This document shows, piece by piece, positions 30,509 to 39,052 of a DNA stretch of 64,000 nucleotides (positions are counted from its first letter, which is position 1; every line of letters starts with the position of its first letter). The notes under the pieces are model-generated. The model saw only the letters and a list, made by a program, of their open reading frames with translations. It searched no databases and was not told where the DNA came from. A program made the position numbers and the translations under genes. The stretch is from Paracidovorax wautersii (GTDB taxonomy: Bacteria > Pseudomonadota > Gammaproteobacteria > Burkholderiales > Burkholderiaceae_C), in contig NZ_JAVIZX010000001.1 in NCBI RefSeq assembly GCF_031453675.1, forward strand, positions 4,300,001-4,364,000, given 5' to 3'.

Positions 30509-30682
30509 ATGAACACCCACGTCAACCCCGTGCACGGCGCAATCCTGCACCGCTGGTGGGCGCTGCCCGCCGACATAGACCACCTGGCGCGAGAGCAGGC
30601 GCTGCGCGAACGCGATCACGAGCGCCGCTTGATGGCCCACCCCGATCCGCGCGATCCAGACCATCCTGAGGATCGCGACTGA
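30509..30682 (+). CDS. small hypothetical protein
   Basis: A 57-residue protein, MNTHVNPVHGAILHRWWALP at the start; the tail is very polar (HPDPRDPDHPEDRD). GAAAG precedes the start. Its last base is shared with the next ATG. The function is unknown. Confidence 0.55.
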   Translation: MNTHVNPVHGAILHRWWALPADIDHLAREQALRERDHERRLMAHPDPRDPDHPEDRD

Positions 30683-30885
30683 TGACCGCCGACGTAACCC
30701 GCCGCGCATCGCTGATCGAGGACCGCGCACGCGAAGCCAGCGCCCGCAGCCACCGCGCCCACAAGCGTGAGGCCGCCGCCATCGGCCTCCTGATGGAGGC
30801 CCGCGAGGGCTACCGAAATCAACCCAAGGCCTGGAACCCCGAGCAGTGGATGGCTCGCGTGGAGCTGTTCCTGGCCGTGTCGTGA
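30682..30885 (+). CDS. small hypothetical protein
   Basis: A 67-residue helical, basic protein (RRASLIEDRAREASARSHRA then EAAAIGLLMEAREGYRNQPK). It is coupled to the gene before (TGATG). The function is unknown. Confidence 0.6.
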   Translation: MTADVTRRASLIEDRAREASARSHRAHKREAAAIGLLMEAREGYRNQPKAWNPEQWMARVELFLAVS

Positions 30886-30892
30886 GGATGCC

Positions 30893-31120
30893 ATGCCCCC
30901 CATCGAAAACCTGAAAAACGCCCTGATGCTGGTGATCATCGCCGCAGCGGCGCACCTGCTTGTCGGTGCCTTTGCCGCTGACGAATCGCTGGCCGCTGCA
31001 GAGCACGAGGAAGCTGAGGCCCTGTCCTCGCGCGAGTTCGCCGGCCGCCGGGTGTGTGGTGACCGCACGGCCAACTGGCTGGACGACAAGACGATTGAGT
31101 GCCTGAAGGAGACGCCATGA
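30893..31120 (+). CDS. small membrane protein
   Basis: A 75-residue protein with one hydrophobic helix at residues 8-28 (KNALMLVIIAAAAHLLVGAF) and a polar tail with two cysteines (RVCGDRT, IECLKE). GAGG precedes the start; the stop overlaps the next ATG. It may be a periplasmic-facing small protein with a disulphide. The function is unknown. Confidence 0.6.
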   Translation: MPPIENLKNALMLVIIAAAAHLLVGAFAADESLAAAEHEEAEALSSREFAGRRVCGDRTANWLDDKTIECLKETP

Positions 31121-31434
31121 GCGCTAAGCACACGCCAGGGCCTTGGAGCCTTAACACGCAGTACGCCGACATAGAGGTGCGCGGACCGGCGGAAAGCGGG
31201 GTACTGATCGCCGTGATGAGCCCTTGGGGCATCGCCGCCGATACGGAAAGCCCGCAGGCGGCAAATGCCCACCTGATCGCCGCCGCACCCGAGCTGCTGG
31301 AGGCGCTGCAGGGCCTGGACGAAGCGTATTGCCGCGCCGGAGCGCCGCTCACTAGGGAAGAGCGCCACGAAGACCGGAAGCGGTTGATCGCGGCACGCGC
31401 CGCCATCTCAAAGGCCACGGGGGCCGCCCCATGA
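31117..31434 (+). CDS. small phage protein of the HTPGPW type
   Basis: A 105-residue protein. KHTPGPWSLNTQYADIEVRG near the start and NAHLIAAAPELLEALQGLDE later are the two typical segments of a widespread early phage protein group of unknown function. The start overlaps the preceding stop as ATGA. Confidence 0.75.
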   Translation: MSAKHTPGPWSLNTQYADIEVRGPAESGVLIAVMSPWGIAADTESPQAANAHLIAAAPELLEALQGLDEAYCRAGAPLTREERHEDRKRLIAARAAISKATGAAP

Positions 31435-31541
31435 AGCACTTCTATTGGCTTCTGGCCTGGACCTTCATCGTCCTGCCATTCCTCGCCGCCCTCGCCCTGG
31501 TGCGAGCAAACGCCCAGTACATCGGGCACTGGATTCTTTGA
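31431..31541 (+). CDS. 36-residue membrane protein
   Basis: A short coupled gene (ATGA overlap). MKHFYWLLAWTFIVLPFLAA and the next few residues form one membrane helix with a short polar end. The function is unknown. Confidence 0.6.
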   Translation: MKHFYWLLAWTFIVLPFLAALALVRANAQYIGHWIL

Positions 31542-31549
31542 AAGAGCAC

Positions 31550-32584
31550 ATGAGCAGCACAACTGAACTGATCGTTCTGCCGCCGCCGGAAACGGTGCGC
31601 GAGGTGTTCGTCAAACCACTGGGCCTGCAGCCCTACCTGGATCAAGTGCGCGAGCACCTGGACACCTTCGTGCCCGACACCAGCACCAAGAAGGGTCGCG
31701 ACGCCATCGCTTCCATCGCCTACCAAGTTGCCAAGGGCAAGACCGCCGTGGACAACCTGGGCAAGGACCTCGTGGCCGAGATGAAGAAGGAGCCCGCGCT
31801 GGTTGATGCAGAGCGCAAACGATGGCGCGACCAGATGGACGCCTGGAAGGATGAGGTGCGCAAGCCTCTCACCGACTGGGAAGAAGCCGAGGCGGCGCGC
31901 GAGGCCGGCCACAAGGCGGGAATCGAATGGTTCCAGCTCCGAGCCAAGGAGCACCACGACCTGGACGCCGCCGAGATCCGCGCATCGCTGGCCGAAGTCG
32001 AAGCGAAGACCGTGGACGAGTCCTGGCAGGAATTCGAACCAGAGGCCCGCAGCGCCAAGGCGAAGGCCGTTGCCGCCCTGACCGCCGCGCTCACCGCGCG
32101 TGAGAAGTACGAGGCCGAGCAGGTGGAGCTGGCCCGCCTGCGTCAGGAAGCCGCAGCCCGCGAGCAGCGCGACCGCGAAGAGCAAATCGCGCGGGATGCT
32201 GCGGCGCGCGCGCAGCTTGAAGCTGAGGCCAAGGCCCAGGCCGACCGCGACGCCGCCACGCGCCGCGAGCAGGAGCTGCAGCAAGCGAACGAGCGTGCCG
32301 AGCGCGAGAAGGTCGAAGCCCAGCAGCGCGAGCAGCAGGCCGTGGCTGACGCTGCGCGCCGCGCCACCGAGGCCGTCGCCGCCGAGCAGCGCCGCGTAGC
32401 CGCCCAGGCCGAAGCCGACGCGCAGGAGGCCAAGCGCCGCGAGGCCAACAAGGCGCACCGACAGCGCATCAACCGCGCCGCGCTAGACGCCCTGGTGGAA
32501 GGCGGGCTCTCCGAGGCCGACGCGAAGACGGTCATCACCCTGATCGCCAAGAAGGCCATCCCGGCCGTTTCCATCACGTACTGA
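31550..32584 (+). CDS. long coiled-coil protein of the recombination module
   Basis: A 344-residue protein. The N-terminus is a mixed fold (SSTTELIVLPPPETVREVFV and GRDAIASIAYQVAKGKTAVD). Residues 150-310 are an alanine/arginine/glutamate coiled coil, and the C-terminus has GGLSEADAKTVITLIAKKAI. Similar proteins often precede phage annealing proteins and exonucleases; their role is not known. It is followed by the annealing-like gene 11 bp downstream. Confidence 0.65.
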   Translation: MSSTTELIVLPPPETVREVFVKPLGLQPYLDQVREHLDTFVPDTSTKKGRDAIASIAYQVAKGKTAVDNLGKDLVAEMKKEPALVDAERKRWRDQMDAWKDEVRKPLTDWEEAEAAREAGHKAGIEWFQLRAKEHHDLDAAEIRASLAEVEAKTVDESWQEFEPEARSAKAKAVAALTAALTAREKYEAEQVELARLRQEAAAREQRDREEQIARDAAARAQLEAEAKAQADRDAATRREQELQQANERAEREKVEAQQREQQAVADAARRATEAVAAEQRRVAAQAEADAQEAKRREANKAHRQRINRAALDALVEGGLSEADAKTVITLIAKKAIPAVSITY

Positions 32585-32595
32585 AAGACCGAGCC

Positions 32596-33402
32596 ATGAA
32601 CGCTGTCGTTGAAGTTGAAACAGCCAGCATGGTTCCCGCCAAGAGCGCGAACCCCACCGCTGAAGTCGTCGCCCACGCCAAGACCGTCCAGCAGGTCATG
32701 CAGGCCGTGATGAAGCAGAACGTGCACTACGGCGCGATTCCCGGCGCGGGCGACAAACCCACGCTGCTGAAATCCGGCGCAGAGGTGCTGTGCATGACCT
32801 TCCGCATTGCCGACCGCTACGAGGTCACGGACCTGTCGCGCGACGGCGTGATCCGCTACCGGGTCAACTGCATTGGCGAGCACCAGACATCCGGCGCCAC
32901 GCTGGGGTCCGGGCTGGGCGAGTGCTCATCCGACGAAGAGAAGTACCGCTGGCGCAAGGCCGTCTGCGCCGAGGAATTCGAGGTGACACCCGAGACGCAC
33001 CGCCGGCTGAAGTTCGGCCGCAAGCAGGGCGGCCACTACACCGTCCAGCAGGTCCGCACGGAGCCCGCAGACCTCGCAAACACCGTGCTGAAGATGGCCT
33101 GCAAGCGGGCCAAGATCGCCATGGTGCTCAACGTCACCGCCGCATCGGACATGTTCAGCCAGGACCTAGAAGACCTGGACGCCGAGCTGGTCCGCCACTT
33201 GGTGGACGAAGAGCGGCAGGCCCAGGTGCAGCTGCTGCGCGACGAGTGGTGCGCAAAGGCGAAAGCCGCCGCCGACCGGGATGCGCTGTCCAAGGTGATG
33301 AAGGAAGGCGTGAAGGTCTTCCAGGGCGCTAAGGACCGCGATGGGTACGCAACCTTTGCCGCTGCTGTGCAGGCGCGCGGCGCTGATCTGAAGGAGTCGT
33401 GA
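32596..33402 (+). CDS. probable phage recombination (ssDNA-annealing) protein
   Basis: A 268-residue protein. The core reads VMQAVMKQNVHYGAIPGAGD then KPTLLKSGAEVLCMTFRIAD, and later SGATLGSGLGECSSDEEKYR and WRKAVC. This signature is frequent in phage proteins encoded between a coiled-coil protein and an exonuclease. I infer an annealing or recombination function from that context, because no RecT/Erf/Sak motif could be assigned by eye. The exonuclease starts at its last base. Confidence 0.5.
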   Translation: MNAVVEVETASMVPAKSANPTAEVVAHAKTVQQVMQAVMKQNVHYGAIPGAGDKPTLLKSGAEVLCMTFRIADRYEVTDLSRDGVIRYRVNCIGEHQTSGATLGSGLGECSSDEEKYRWRKAVCAEEFEVTPETHRRLKFGRKQGGHYTVQQVRTEPADLANTVLKMACKRAKIAMVLNVTAASDMFSQDLEDLDAELVRHLVDEERQAQVQLLRDEWCAKAKAAADRDALSKVMKEGVKVFQGAKDRDGYATFAAAVQARGADLKES

Positions 33403-34064
33403 TGCGCGAGATTCTTTTCCGGTGCTCCAGCATCGGCAAGCTGATGACCGAACCAAAGACGAAGGCCGAAGGCCCGCTGTCTGTGGGCGCGAAGACGTAC
33501 ATCCGCGAGCTGGCCCAGCAAGAAATCTTCGGAGTGGAGTTCGAGTTCTCCAGCAAGGAGACGCAGAAGGGCATCGAGGTCGAAGACCTCAGCATCGCCC
33601 TGCTGAACCGTGTGCGCGGCCTGTCGCTCACGAAGAACGCCGAGCGCAAGAACAATGGCCTCATCACCGGCGAGTGCGACCTGTTCGACGCGCCGCGCCG
33701 GCGTGGGCATGACCTCAAGTCTTCATGGTCGGCCAAGACCTTCCCCGGCTGGACGAAGGACTGCGAAGACAAGCTCTACGAGTGGCAAATGCGCGGCTAC
33801 ATGTGGCTGTGGGACGCCGACGAGTGGGAGGTGAACCATGCCCTCGTGGACACCCCCGAGCGCCTGATCGGCTACGAGCCGCTGCAGCTGCACGTCGTCA
33901 GTCACATCCCCGAGCACCTGCGGCTGACCACCTGGCTGATTGAGCGCGACTTCGCCAAGGAGCGCGCCATCGCCGAAAAGGTCGCGGCTGCCCGCGAGTA
34001 CTACGCCGAGGTAATCGAAGAGTTCGACCACATCCACCGCCCTGCAGAACTGCAGGCCGCGTGA
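33402..34064 (+). CDS. PD-(D/E)XK phage exonuclease (YqaJ/lambda Exo-like)
   Basis: A 220-residue protein. GLITGECDLFDAPRRRGHDL holds the metal-binding D of motif II, and DLKSSWSAKTFPG the DxK of motif III; CSSIGKLMTEP near the start matches the usual opening. It should chew dsDNA 5' to 3' and pair with the annealing protein next door. AAGGAG precedes ATG 33402. Confidence 0.8.
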   Translation: MREILFRCSSIGKLMTEPKTKAEGPLSVGAKTYIRELAQQEIFGVEFEFSSKETQKGIEVEDLSIALLNRVRGLSLTKNAERKNNGLITGECDLFDAPRRRGHDLKSSWSAKTFPGWTKDCEDKLYEWQMRGYMWLWDADEWEVNHALVDTPERLIGYEPLQLHVVSHIPEHLRLTTWLIERDFAKERAIAEKVAAAREYYAEVIEEFDHIHRPAELQAA

Positions 34065-34072
34065 CCACAACA

Positions 34073-34099
34073 CCCGCCGGGCTGGCTGGCGGGCATTTT
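34073..34099 (+). terminator. intrinsic terminator before ssb
   Basis: CCCGCC/GGCGGG stem with a 9-base loop and five T, ending 13 bp before the ssb start. Confidence 0.8.
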
Positions 34100-34111
34100 T
34101 GAAAGGCCTAT

Positions 34112-34600
34112 ATGGCATCCGTGAACAAAGTCATCATCGTCGGCAACCTAGGGCGCGACCCCGAGATCCGAACCTTCCCCAGCGGCGACCAGGTCGCCAA
34201 TGTCACCATCGCCACCACCGACCGCTGGCGCGACAAGAGCACCGGCGAGAACAAGGAAGCCACCGAGTGGCACCGCGTGGTCTTCAACGGCCGTCTGGCC
34301 GAGATCGTGGGCCAGTACCTGCGCAAGGGCTCCCAGGTCTACGTGGAAGGCAGCCTGCGCACCCGCAAGTGGACCGACCAGGCGGGCGTGGAGAAGTACA
34401 GCACCGAGATTCGCGCGGACAGCATGCAGATGCTGGGAGGCCGGCAGGACGGCGGTGGGCAAGACGATGGCCAGAGCGCCCCGGCGCCAGCGCCAGCCAA
34501 CCGCCGGCCTGCTCCCGCGCCACGAGCCCCAGCGCCAGCGCCGGCCCAGCGCGCCGCGTCCGGCTTCGATGACATGGACAGTGACGACATGCCTTTTTGA
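34112..34600 (+). CDS. ssb: single-stranded DNA-binding protein
   Basis: A 162-residue SSB. The OB fold covers residues 1-110 ([54 protein letters not shown]). A proline/alanine-rich linker and the acidic tip DSDDMPF follow, which binds partner proteins. It is part of the recombination module. Confidence 0.97.
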   Translation: MASVNKVIIVGNLGRDPEIRTFPSGDQVANVTIATTDRWRDKSTGENKEATEWHRVVFNGRLAEIVGQYLRKGSQVYVEGSLRTRKWTDQAGVEKYSTEIRADSMQMLGGRQDGGGQDDGQSAPAPAPANRRPAPAPRAPAPAPAQRAASGFDDMDSDDMPF

Positions 34601-34610
34601 AGGGGGTGCT

Positions 34611-35192
34611 ATGCACTGCAAACAATGCAACACCACCAAGGATGCCGACGAGTTCTACAAGGGAAACAAGAGCCGTTGCAAAGAGTGCATCAAAGCCAGT
34701 GCGACGGCGTACCGCCTCGCTAATCTGGAACGAGTTCGAGCGTACGACAGGCAACGCGGGTCTAATCCGCAAAGGGTCGCAGCACGCGCGAGCTACGCAC
34801 AAACGGAGGGAGGTAAGGCCGCCCACGAAAGGGCAAGGCAGCGGTATTTGGCAACCAATCCAAACGCCCACGAAGCGCACCGCCGCTACGCAAAGTCGGA
34901 GCGCGGCAAGGCCAAAAAGAGGGAATGGCAAAGCAGCGAGGCAGGAAAGCTCGCAGCGAGGCGCAACACCACATCCCAACGCGCACTGCGCCCCGACAGG
35001 AGCAAGGCTCGCATCACGCTCGGCAACGCAGTGCGCGATGGCCGCGTGATCCCGTGGCCCGTGTGCGCCGTCCCCGAATGCTGCGGGCGACCGCACGGCC
35101 ACCACCCCGACTACAGCCGTCCGCTGGATGTGGTCTGGCTCTGCGACAAGCACCACAAAGAGGTGCACGCCATGGCCCGCCAGGCAGCTTAG
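34611..35192 (+). CDS. HNH endonuclease with zinc-ribbon front end
   Basis: A 193-residue protein. MHCKQCNTTKDADEFYKGNK and CKECIK form the zinc ribbon. A basic middle with repeated YxxxxEGGKAAxxxAxxRY-like units follows. The C-terminus is the nuclease: CGRPHGHHPDYSRPLDVVWL then CDKHHKEVHAM. It is the same layout as the HNH protein at 7815-8342 and shares the front end with 39852-40352. Its ATG is 10 bp after ssb. Confidence 0.85.
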   Translation: MHCKQCNTTKDADEFYKGNKSRCKECIKASATAYRLANLERVRAYDRQRGSNPQRVAARASYAQTEGGKAAHERARQRYLATNPNAHEAHRRYAKSERGKAKKREWQSSEAGKLAARRNTTSQRALRPDRSKARITLGNAVRDGRVIPWPVCAVPECCGRPHGHHPDYSRPLDVVWLCDKHHKEVHAMARQAA

Positions 35193-35405
35193 TCAGCCTA
35201 GACGGAGAGCCCTGGTCGCGATCTCTTCAGCGGCGCGCAGTGCTTCTGCCTCAGACCGATACGGCCCGCCGTCCGGTGATTCGATCGTGCGATAGGGATG
35301 AATTTCCAGATCAATTTCTTCGATCTGGAAGCCGAATCCAGCACGCGACAGAGTCACAGAAACATCGTGCCCGTTGGGCAGCTCGACAGAACGGGTGATA
35401 GACAT
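35193..35405 (-). CDS. small hypothetical protein on the opposite strand
   Basis: A 70-residue protein; GAGG precedes ATG 35405. MSITRSVELPNGHDVSVTLS is beta-rich, then a helix (SEAEALRAAEEIATRALRLG). It starts transcription against the rightward operon and abuts the HNH stop. The function is unknown. Confidence 0.6.
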   Translation of the reverse strand: MSITRSVELPNGHDVSVTLSRAGFGFQIEEIDLEIHPYRTIESPDGGPYRSEAEALRAAEEIATRALRLG

Positions 35406-35493
35406 GGGCACCTCTGAAAAGGCTCATTCGATCACGTTTCTGTCTCTGCGCCGCTGCGGTTCAATTTCGCGCCCCTAGAGGGCATCCCTTCCC

Positions 35494-35522
35494 AGGCCCA
35501 CTGCCAACGCTGCGGGCCTTTT
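35494..35522 (+). terminator. hairpin before dcm-like gene
   Basis: GGCCCAC and GCGGGCC-type arms with a short T run; ends 14 bp before the methyltransferase start. Confidence 0.5.
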
Positions 35523-35535
35523 GCATTTCAGCCCC

Positions 35536-36453
35536 ATGGCCGCTTACTACAACGAGTTCGACAAGTACGCGGCTCAGTGGCTGCGCAACCTCATTGCCGC
35601 CGGCCACATCGCGCCTGGCGTAGTTGACGAAAGGAGCATCGAGGATGTTCACCCAGACGACCTGCGCGGATTCACCCAGTGTCATTTCTTCGCCGGGATC
35701 GGAGTCTGGAGCTTGGCCCTGCGCCGCGCCGGCTGGCCCGACGACCGACCTGTTTGGACCGGTTCCTGTCCTTGCCAACCTTTCTCCGAGGCAGGCCAAG
35801 GCGCTGGGTTTGATGACGAGCGGCACCTTTGGCCCCACTTCCACTGGCTCATCAGCCAGCGCCGTCCAGCAGTCGTTATTGGAGAGCAAGTTGCGAGCAA
35901 AGACGCAGCACCTTGGCTCGACCTTGTGGCCCTTGACCTGGAAGCCCTGGGCTTTGCCTTCGGGGCGGTTGCTTTCCCGTCTTCGAGCGTCGGTGCGCCG
36001 CACATCCGTGACCGCACTTACTGGATGGCCAACTCCAGCAGCACGCGACTGGAAAAGCGGCTGCGATACGCCGGAGAACCGCGCGGCACGCAACGCCGGG
36101 GGCATGCTCATGCAGGAAGCCGTCCACCTAGCTGGATGGAACACGCCGGACAGCACCATGACGCAAGCGAAGTCTCGGCCGCCGGTACTGAGCGCCCGCA
36201 AGCCGACCGACCCGCAGATCAGCTTGGCAGACCAAGCGTTCCACCTGGCGCCGGGGCCGGCCCGACGAACGGCGTCTGGCGAAATGCTGACTGGCTTCTC
36301 TGCCGGGATGCCAAGTGGCGGCCAGTTGAACCCGGCACATTCCCGCTGGCTCATGGGGCTCCCGCCCGAGTGGGACGACTGCGCGCCTACGGCAATGCCA
36401 TCAACGCGGAAGCCGCGCGCATCTTCATCGAATGCGTGATGGACGCCATCTGA
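35536..36453 (+). CDS. C5 cytosine DNA methyltransferase
   Basis: A 305-residue protein. Motif I FFAGIGVWSLALRRAGW, motif IV TGSCPCQPFSEAGQG with the catalytic cysteine, a motif VI-like VIGEQVASKD (ENV is replaced by EQV), motif VIII APHIRDRTYWMA and motif X RLRAYGNAINAEAA are all present. It is shorter than bacterial enzymes and has no clear large target domain. Phages use such enzymes to dodge restriction. A second long frame lies inside it (35645-36439). Confidence 0.88.
   Translation: MAAYYNEFDKYAAQWLRNLIAAGHIAPGVVDERSIEDVHPDDLRGFTQCHFFAGIGVWSLALRRAGWPDDRPVWTGSCPCQPFSEAGQGAGFDDERHLWPHFHWLISQRRPAVVIGEQVASKDAAPWLDLVALDLEALGFAFGAVAFPSSSVGAPHIRDRTYWMANSSSTRLEKRLRYAGEPRGTQRRGHAHAGSRPPSWMEHAGQHHDASEVSAAGTERPQADRPADQLGRPSVPPGAGAGPTNGVWRNADWLLCRDAKWRPVEPGTFPLAHGAPARVGRLRAYGNAINAEAARIFIECVMDAI
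35645..36439 (+). CDS. overlapping-frame protein inside the methyltransferase gene
   Basis: A 264-residue frame, +1 to the methyltransferase, starting MFTQTTCADSPSVISSPGSE. It has AAAGGAG correctly placed before ATG 35645. It contains QAKALGLMTSGTFGPTSTGS, LGSTLWPLTWKPWALPSGR, TGWPTPAARDWKSG and NPAHSRWLMGLPPEWDDCAP. Proteins with this pattern recur in many phage genomes as hypothetical proteins, often in the alternative frame of such methyltransferases. The function is unknown. It is best treated as a likely second product until tested. Confidence 0.6.
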   Translation: MFTQTTCADSPSVISSPGSESGAWPCAAPAGPTTDLFGPVPVLANLSPRQAKALGLMTSGTFGPTSTGSSASAVQQSLLESKLRAKTQHLGSTLWPLTWKPWALPSGRLLSRLRASVRRTSVTALTGWPTPAARDWKSGCDTPENRAARNAGGMLMQEAVHLAGWNTPDSTMTQAKSRPPVLSARKPTDPQISLADQAFHLAPGPARRTASGEMLTGFSAGMPSGGQLNPAHSRWLMGLPPEWDDCAPTAMPSTRKPRASSSNA

Positions 36454-36460
36454 CCCCCGA

Positions 36461-36667
36461 TTACGCATCGACGCTCACCCCAAGCTGAGCCAGCTTCGCC
36501 GCATAAGAGTCCCGCCGCTTTACCGCCTTCGCAGCGGTGTCGAGCGCCGTCTGGATCGCCTTCGGCCCCTTCGTTGAGTCGGCCTTGATCAGCGCCTGCT
36601 TGTGGGCGGCGTCTGCCGCTGCCCGCCTGTAAGTGGCGATGAGTTTGGCGTGTTCGGGATTGTTCAA
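36461..36667 (-). CDS. small hypothetical protein
   Basis: A 68-residue basic, helical protein (NNPEHAKLIATYRRAAADAA). The TTG at 36667 lies after AGAGG; an in-frame start further upstream (36706) is possible but would add arginine/lysine-rich residues with no site. It converges on the methyltransferase end. The function is unknown. Confidence 0.5.
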   Translation of the reverse strand: MNNPEHAKLIATYRRAAADAAHKQALIKADSTKGPKAIQTALDTAAKAVKRRDSYAAKLAQLGVSVDA

Positions 36668-36726
36668 GGTGGCCTCTTTTCTGAGGCGCCATTTTCGTCT
36701 ACCCACCCCTATCTATTGGAGGCCGC

Positions 36727-36981
36727 ATGGCAACCGAGATCACTGAGTTTGCGCCGTCAGCTGAAACCGTCACGGCCCACATCGATACATCAATGGAAAC
36801 AGGCGAGCGCTACAGCGGCGTGTTGATCGTTGGTCACTACCCAGCGCCCAAGGGCGACCCGGTGGAGCTGTGGATAGAGCGCGGAGGCCAGCGCGTGGGA
36901 TTTCAAGCTGGAGACCTGGCGGCGCTCATCAAGCAACTGAAGCGCTCCGAGCGCATTGCGAAGGAGATGGCGCATGGCTGA
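36727..36981 (+). CDS. hypothetical protein
   Basis: An 84-residue protein; GGAGG precedes ATG 36727. PVELWIERGGQRVGFQAGDL then AALIKQLKRSERIAKEM suggests a beta-alpha fold. It overlaps the next start. The function is unknown. Confidence 0.6.
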   Translation: MATEITEFAPSAETVTAHIDTSMETGERYSGVLIVGHYPAPKGDPVELWIERGGQRVGFQAGDLAALIKQLKRSERIAKEMAHG

Positions 36982-37810
36982 CACCAAAGACACAGAGCGC
37001 GCCGAAGTTGCGCGCGAGATCTGGGGCATCTTGCAATGGTCTGAAGGCCGGCCGGATGCAGAGCTTGAAGACCTGCCAGAGACGCATGCGGTCTGGAAGA
37101 TGTCCAATGTTGCGATTCTGGCGATGCGCAGGCTTGCCGCGAAGGCCGGGCCGGTGGCCGAAGTTTTCTCCATGTTCCCGGTGGCGCCCGGTGGCGCCGA
37201 GAAGCTGCACGTCACCCTGCTCAAGCAGGTGCCAGCCGGCACGAAGCTCTACAGCGCACCCCAGCCCGTTTCCGGCTACCAGCAGGCGCTGGACATTCGA
37301 ACGGCCCAGGGCTGGACGCTGGGTGGCAAAGCGGTGCCAGTTCTCTACACGGACACGATCAACGGCGAGCAGGTGATGCGCGATGACGTGTGGCTGTGCA
37401 CCACGGCTGCGCTCGCCCCACATACCAGCTATTCCATGGACGCCGACCCGCAAGGCATACGCGCCATGGTGGCCGACACGATCACCGGTGCGCTGGCGTT
37501 CGGCGCCCAGGGCGTAAACCCGCCACCAGAAGGTCACTGGCTGACGCCGTTCTGGAATGCAGCCCGCGCCGATGCCGCATCCCAGCCAGCCGATGCGGCT
37601 GATGGGTGGGTCAGCGTGCCGCGCGAAGCCACTGAGGAAATGAAGGCGGCCGCCGTGAAGTACGCGAATGGCCCGGCGGTCTACAAGAACGTCAAGGCCG
37701 AGGTGCTGCGCATTGAGGAAGGCATCTACGGCGAGGCGTATGAGGCCATGGTGGCCGCCGCCCCGCCCAGCCAGGATGCAAGCAAGGGGGGCGACCACCA
37801 TGGCGAATGA
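36974..37810 (+). CDS. hypothetical phage protein
   Basis: A 278-residue protein. It holds WGILQWSEGRPDAELEDLPE, LHVTLLKQVPAGTKLYSAPQ and EATEEMKAAAVKYANGPAVY, segments common in accessory early phage proteins that are mosaic in structure. It has no enzyme motif. It overlaps its neighbours at both ends. The function is unknown. Confidence 0.6.
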   Translation: MADTKDTERAEVAREIWGILQWSEGRPDAELEDLPETHAVWKMSNVAILAMRRLAAKAGPVAEVFSMFPVAPGGAEKLHVTLLKQVPAGTKLYSAPQPVSGYQQALDIRTAQGWTLGGKAVPVLYTDTINGEQVMRDDVWLCTTAALAPHTSYSMDADPQGIRAMVADTITGALAFGAQGVNPPPEGHWLTPFWNAARADAASQPADAADGWVSVPREATEEMKAAAVKYANGPAVYKNVKAEVLRIEEGIYGEAYEAMVAAAPPSQDASKGGDHHGE

Positions 37811-38024
37811 ACTGGCAACAGACATGGCCTTGCTGGTGGCTCGCATTGAGGCATCGCGAGATTCTTTTGATTTGGCGGACCCCATGCGGCACGTCAAAGC
37901 GGATCTGCGACGCGCGGCAGAAGCAAATATCCAACTGGCGCTGCAAGCGGCCAGCGATTTGCTGCGGGCGGCGGAAGACCTGCAGAAGAACCTTGATGAC
38001 GCTTCAAAAGGAAACCAACCATGA
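37800..38024 (+). CDS. small hypothetical coiled-coil protein
   Basis: A 74-residue helical protein (LRRAAEANIQLALQAASDLL). GGGGGGCG lies upstream; it overlaps both neighbours. The function is unknown. Confidence 0.55.
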   Translation: MANELATDMALLVARIEASRDSFDLADPMRHVKADLRRAAEANIQLALQAASDLLRAAEDLQKNLDDASKGNQP

Positions 38025-39052
38025 CCCCCACCCCCCACCCCGCAGCAGCGGCAGGCCTGCCGGAAGCGCTGCGCCTGGTCAATCGCTACGAACCGGAAAT
38101 TTTTCGAGAAGATCGAGTCCGGATGGAATTGGATCAATCTGGCGATTGGGTTAAGTTAAACGACATAGTCGCCGCCCTGACCGCATCAGCGCCGGCCGCT
38201 AGCAGCGCGGCGCCGAAGCTGGCAGATGCCTTGCCATCGGATGTCTACGCCAAGCTGAAAGCACTTGAAGCACTTTGCGAGTGCAAGACCTGCGGCCCGC
38301 ACCCAGGGTCTCACGAGCCGCGCTGCCCGTTTCGGCTGTCGTGCGAGATCCAAGATCTGCTGAACACCGCTCCGGCGCCCCAGGCAGGAGCGCCGGCCCG
38401 GCACGTTGCCTATCTGGACATTGGTTCAGGCGGCTACGTGGATATTGGCTCCAACCTGAGCGCCGGCGAACTCGCAGCGCTTCCCAGGGGGCGGCACATG
38501 TTGGTGATTGCCGGAACCTTTGGAGTCGATGGATACAAGCCGCAAGGCCAGCCCCAGGCAGGAGCAGAGAGCTGTCCGCCGAGCTACGGCGCAACCGAGT
38601 ACGGCTGGGAACACTTCTTCCCGTTGCAGGAAGGCGACAAGCGATTGATGGCCTTGGTCGTCAGCCTCTATGGCAACGACCACCAGGCATTCGAGGACCT
38701 GGAAGCCCTCGTCGCCCTGCGCGCCCGTGGGGCCGTGCCGAGCGACGACGAAATTGCGGATGTGATTCGAGCAATCCCAGGGCTACACCCTTGGGGTATC
38801 GGCACAACCGTAAAAGATGCGGTTCGAGTAGGCCGCGCCGTCCTGGCCCGCTGGGGCTGTGCTGCAGTGAGCGCGCCGAGCGTGCCCCTGGTGGCGCTGT
38901 TCCGTGAAGCGCTGGCCTGGGGCATGGCTTACGGCCCAGCGATCCCGGCACACCAGTGGGACGAAATGCGCGACACCCAAGCGGCCCTGCTGGCTGACCG
39001 TGCCGCTGCGCCCCAGGCGCCGGCAGGGGGAGGGGGTGGGCGTGATGCATGA
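38021..39052 (+). CDS. hypothetical mosaic phage protein
   Basis: A 343-residue protein joined from segments with alanine/proline linkers (TASAPAASSAAPKLADALPS, TAPAPQAGAPARHVA). One segment has CKTCGPHPGSHEPRCPFRLS with four cysteines; another has AVPSDDEIADVIRAIPGLHP. It looks like shuffled accessory domains. ATGA overlap with the previous gene. The function is unknown. Confidence 0.6.
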   Translation: MTPTPHPAAAAGLPEALRLVNRYEPEIFREDRVRMELDQSGDWVKLNDIVAALTASAPAASSAAPKLADALPSDVYAKLKALEALCECKTCGPHPGSHEPRCPFRLSCEIQDLLNTAPAPQAGAPARHVAYLDIGSGGYVDIGSNLSAGELAALPRGRHMLVIAGTFGVDGYKPQGQPQAGAESCPPSYGATEYGWEHFFPLQEGDKRLMALVVSLYGNDHQAFEDLEALVALRARGAVPSDDEIADVIRAIPGLHPWGIGTTVKDAVRVGRAVLARWGCAAVSAPSVPLVALFREALAWGMAYGPAIPAHQWDEMRDTQAALLADRAAAPQAPAGGGGGRDA

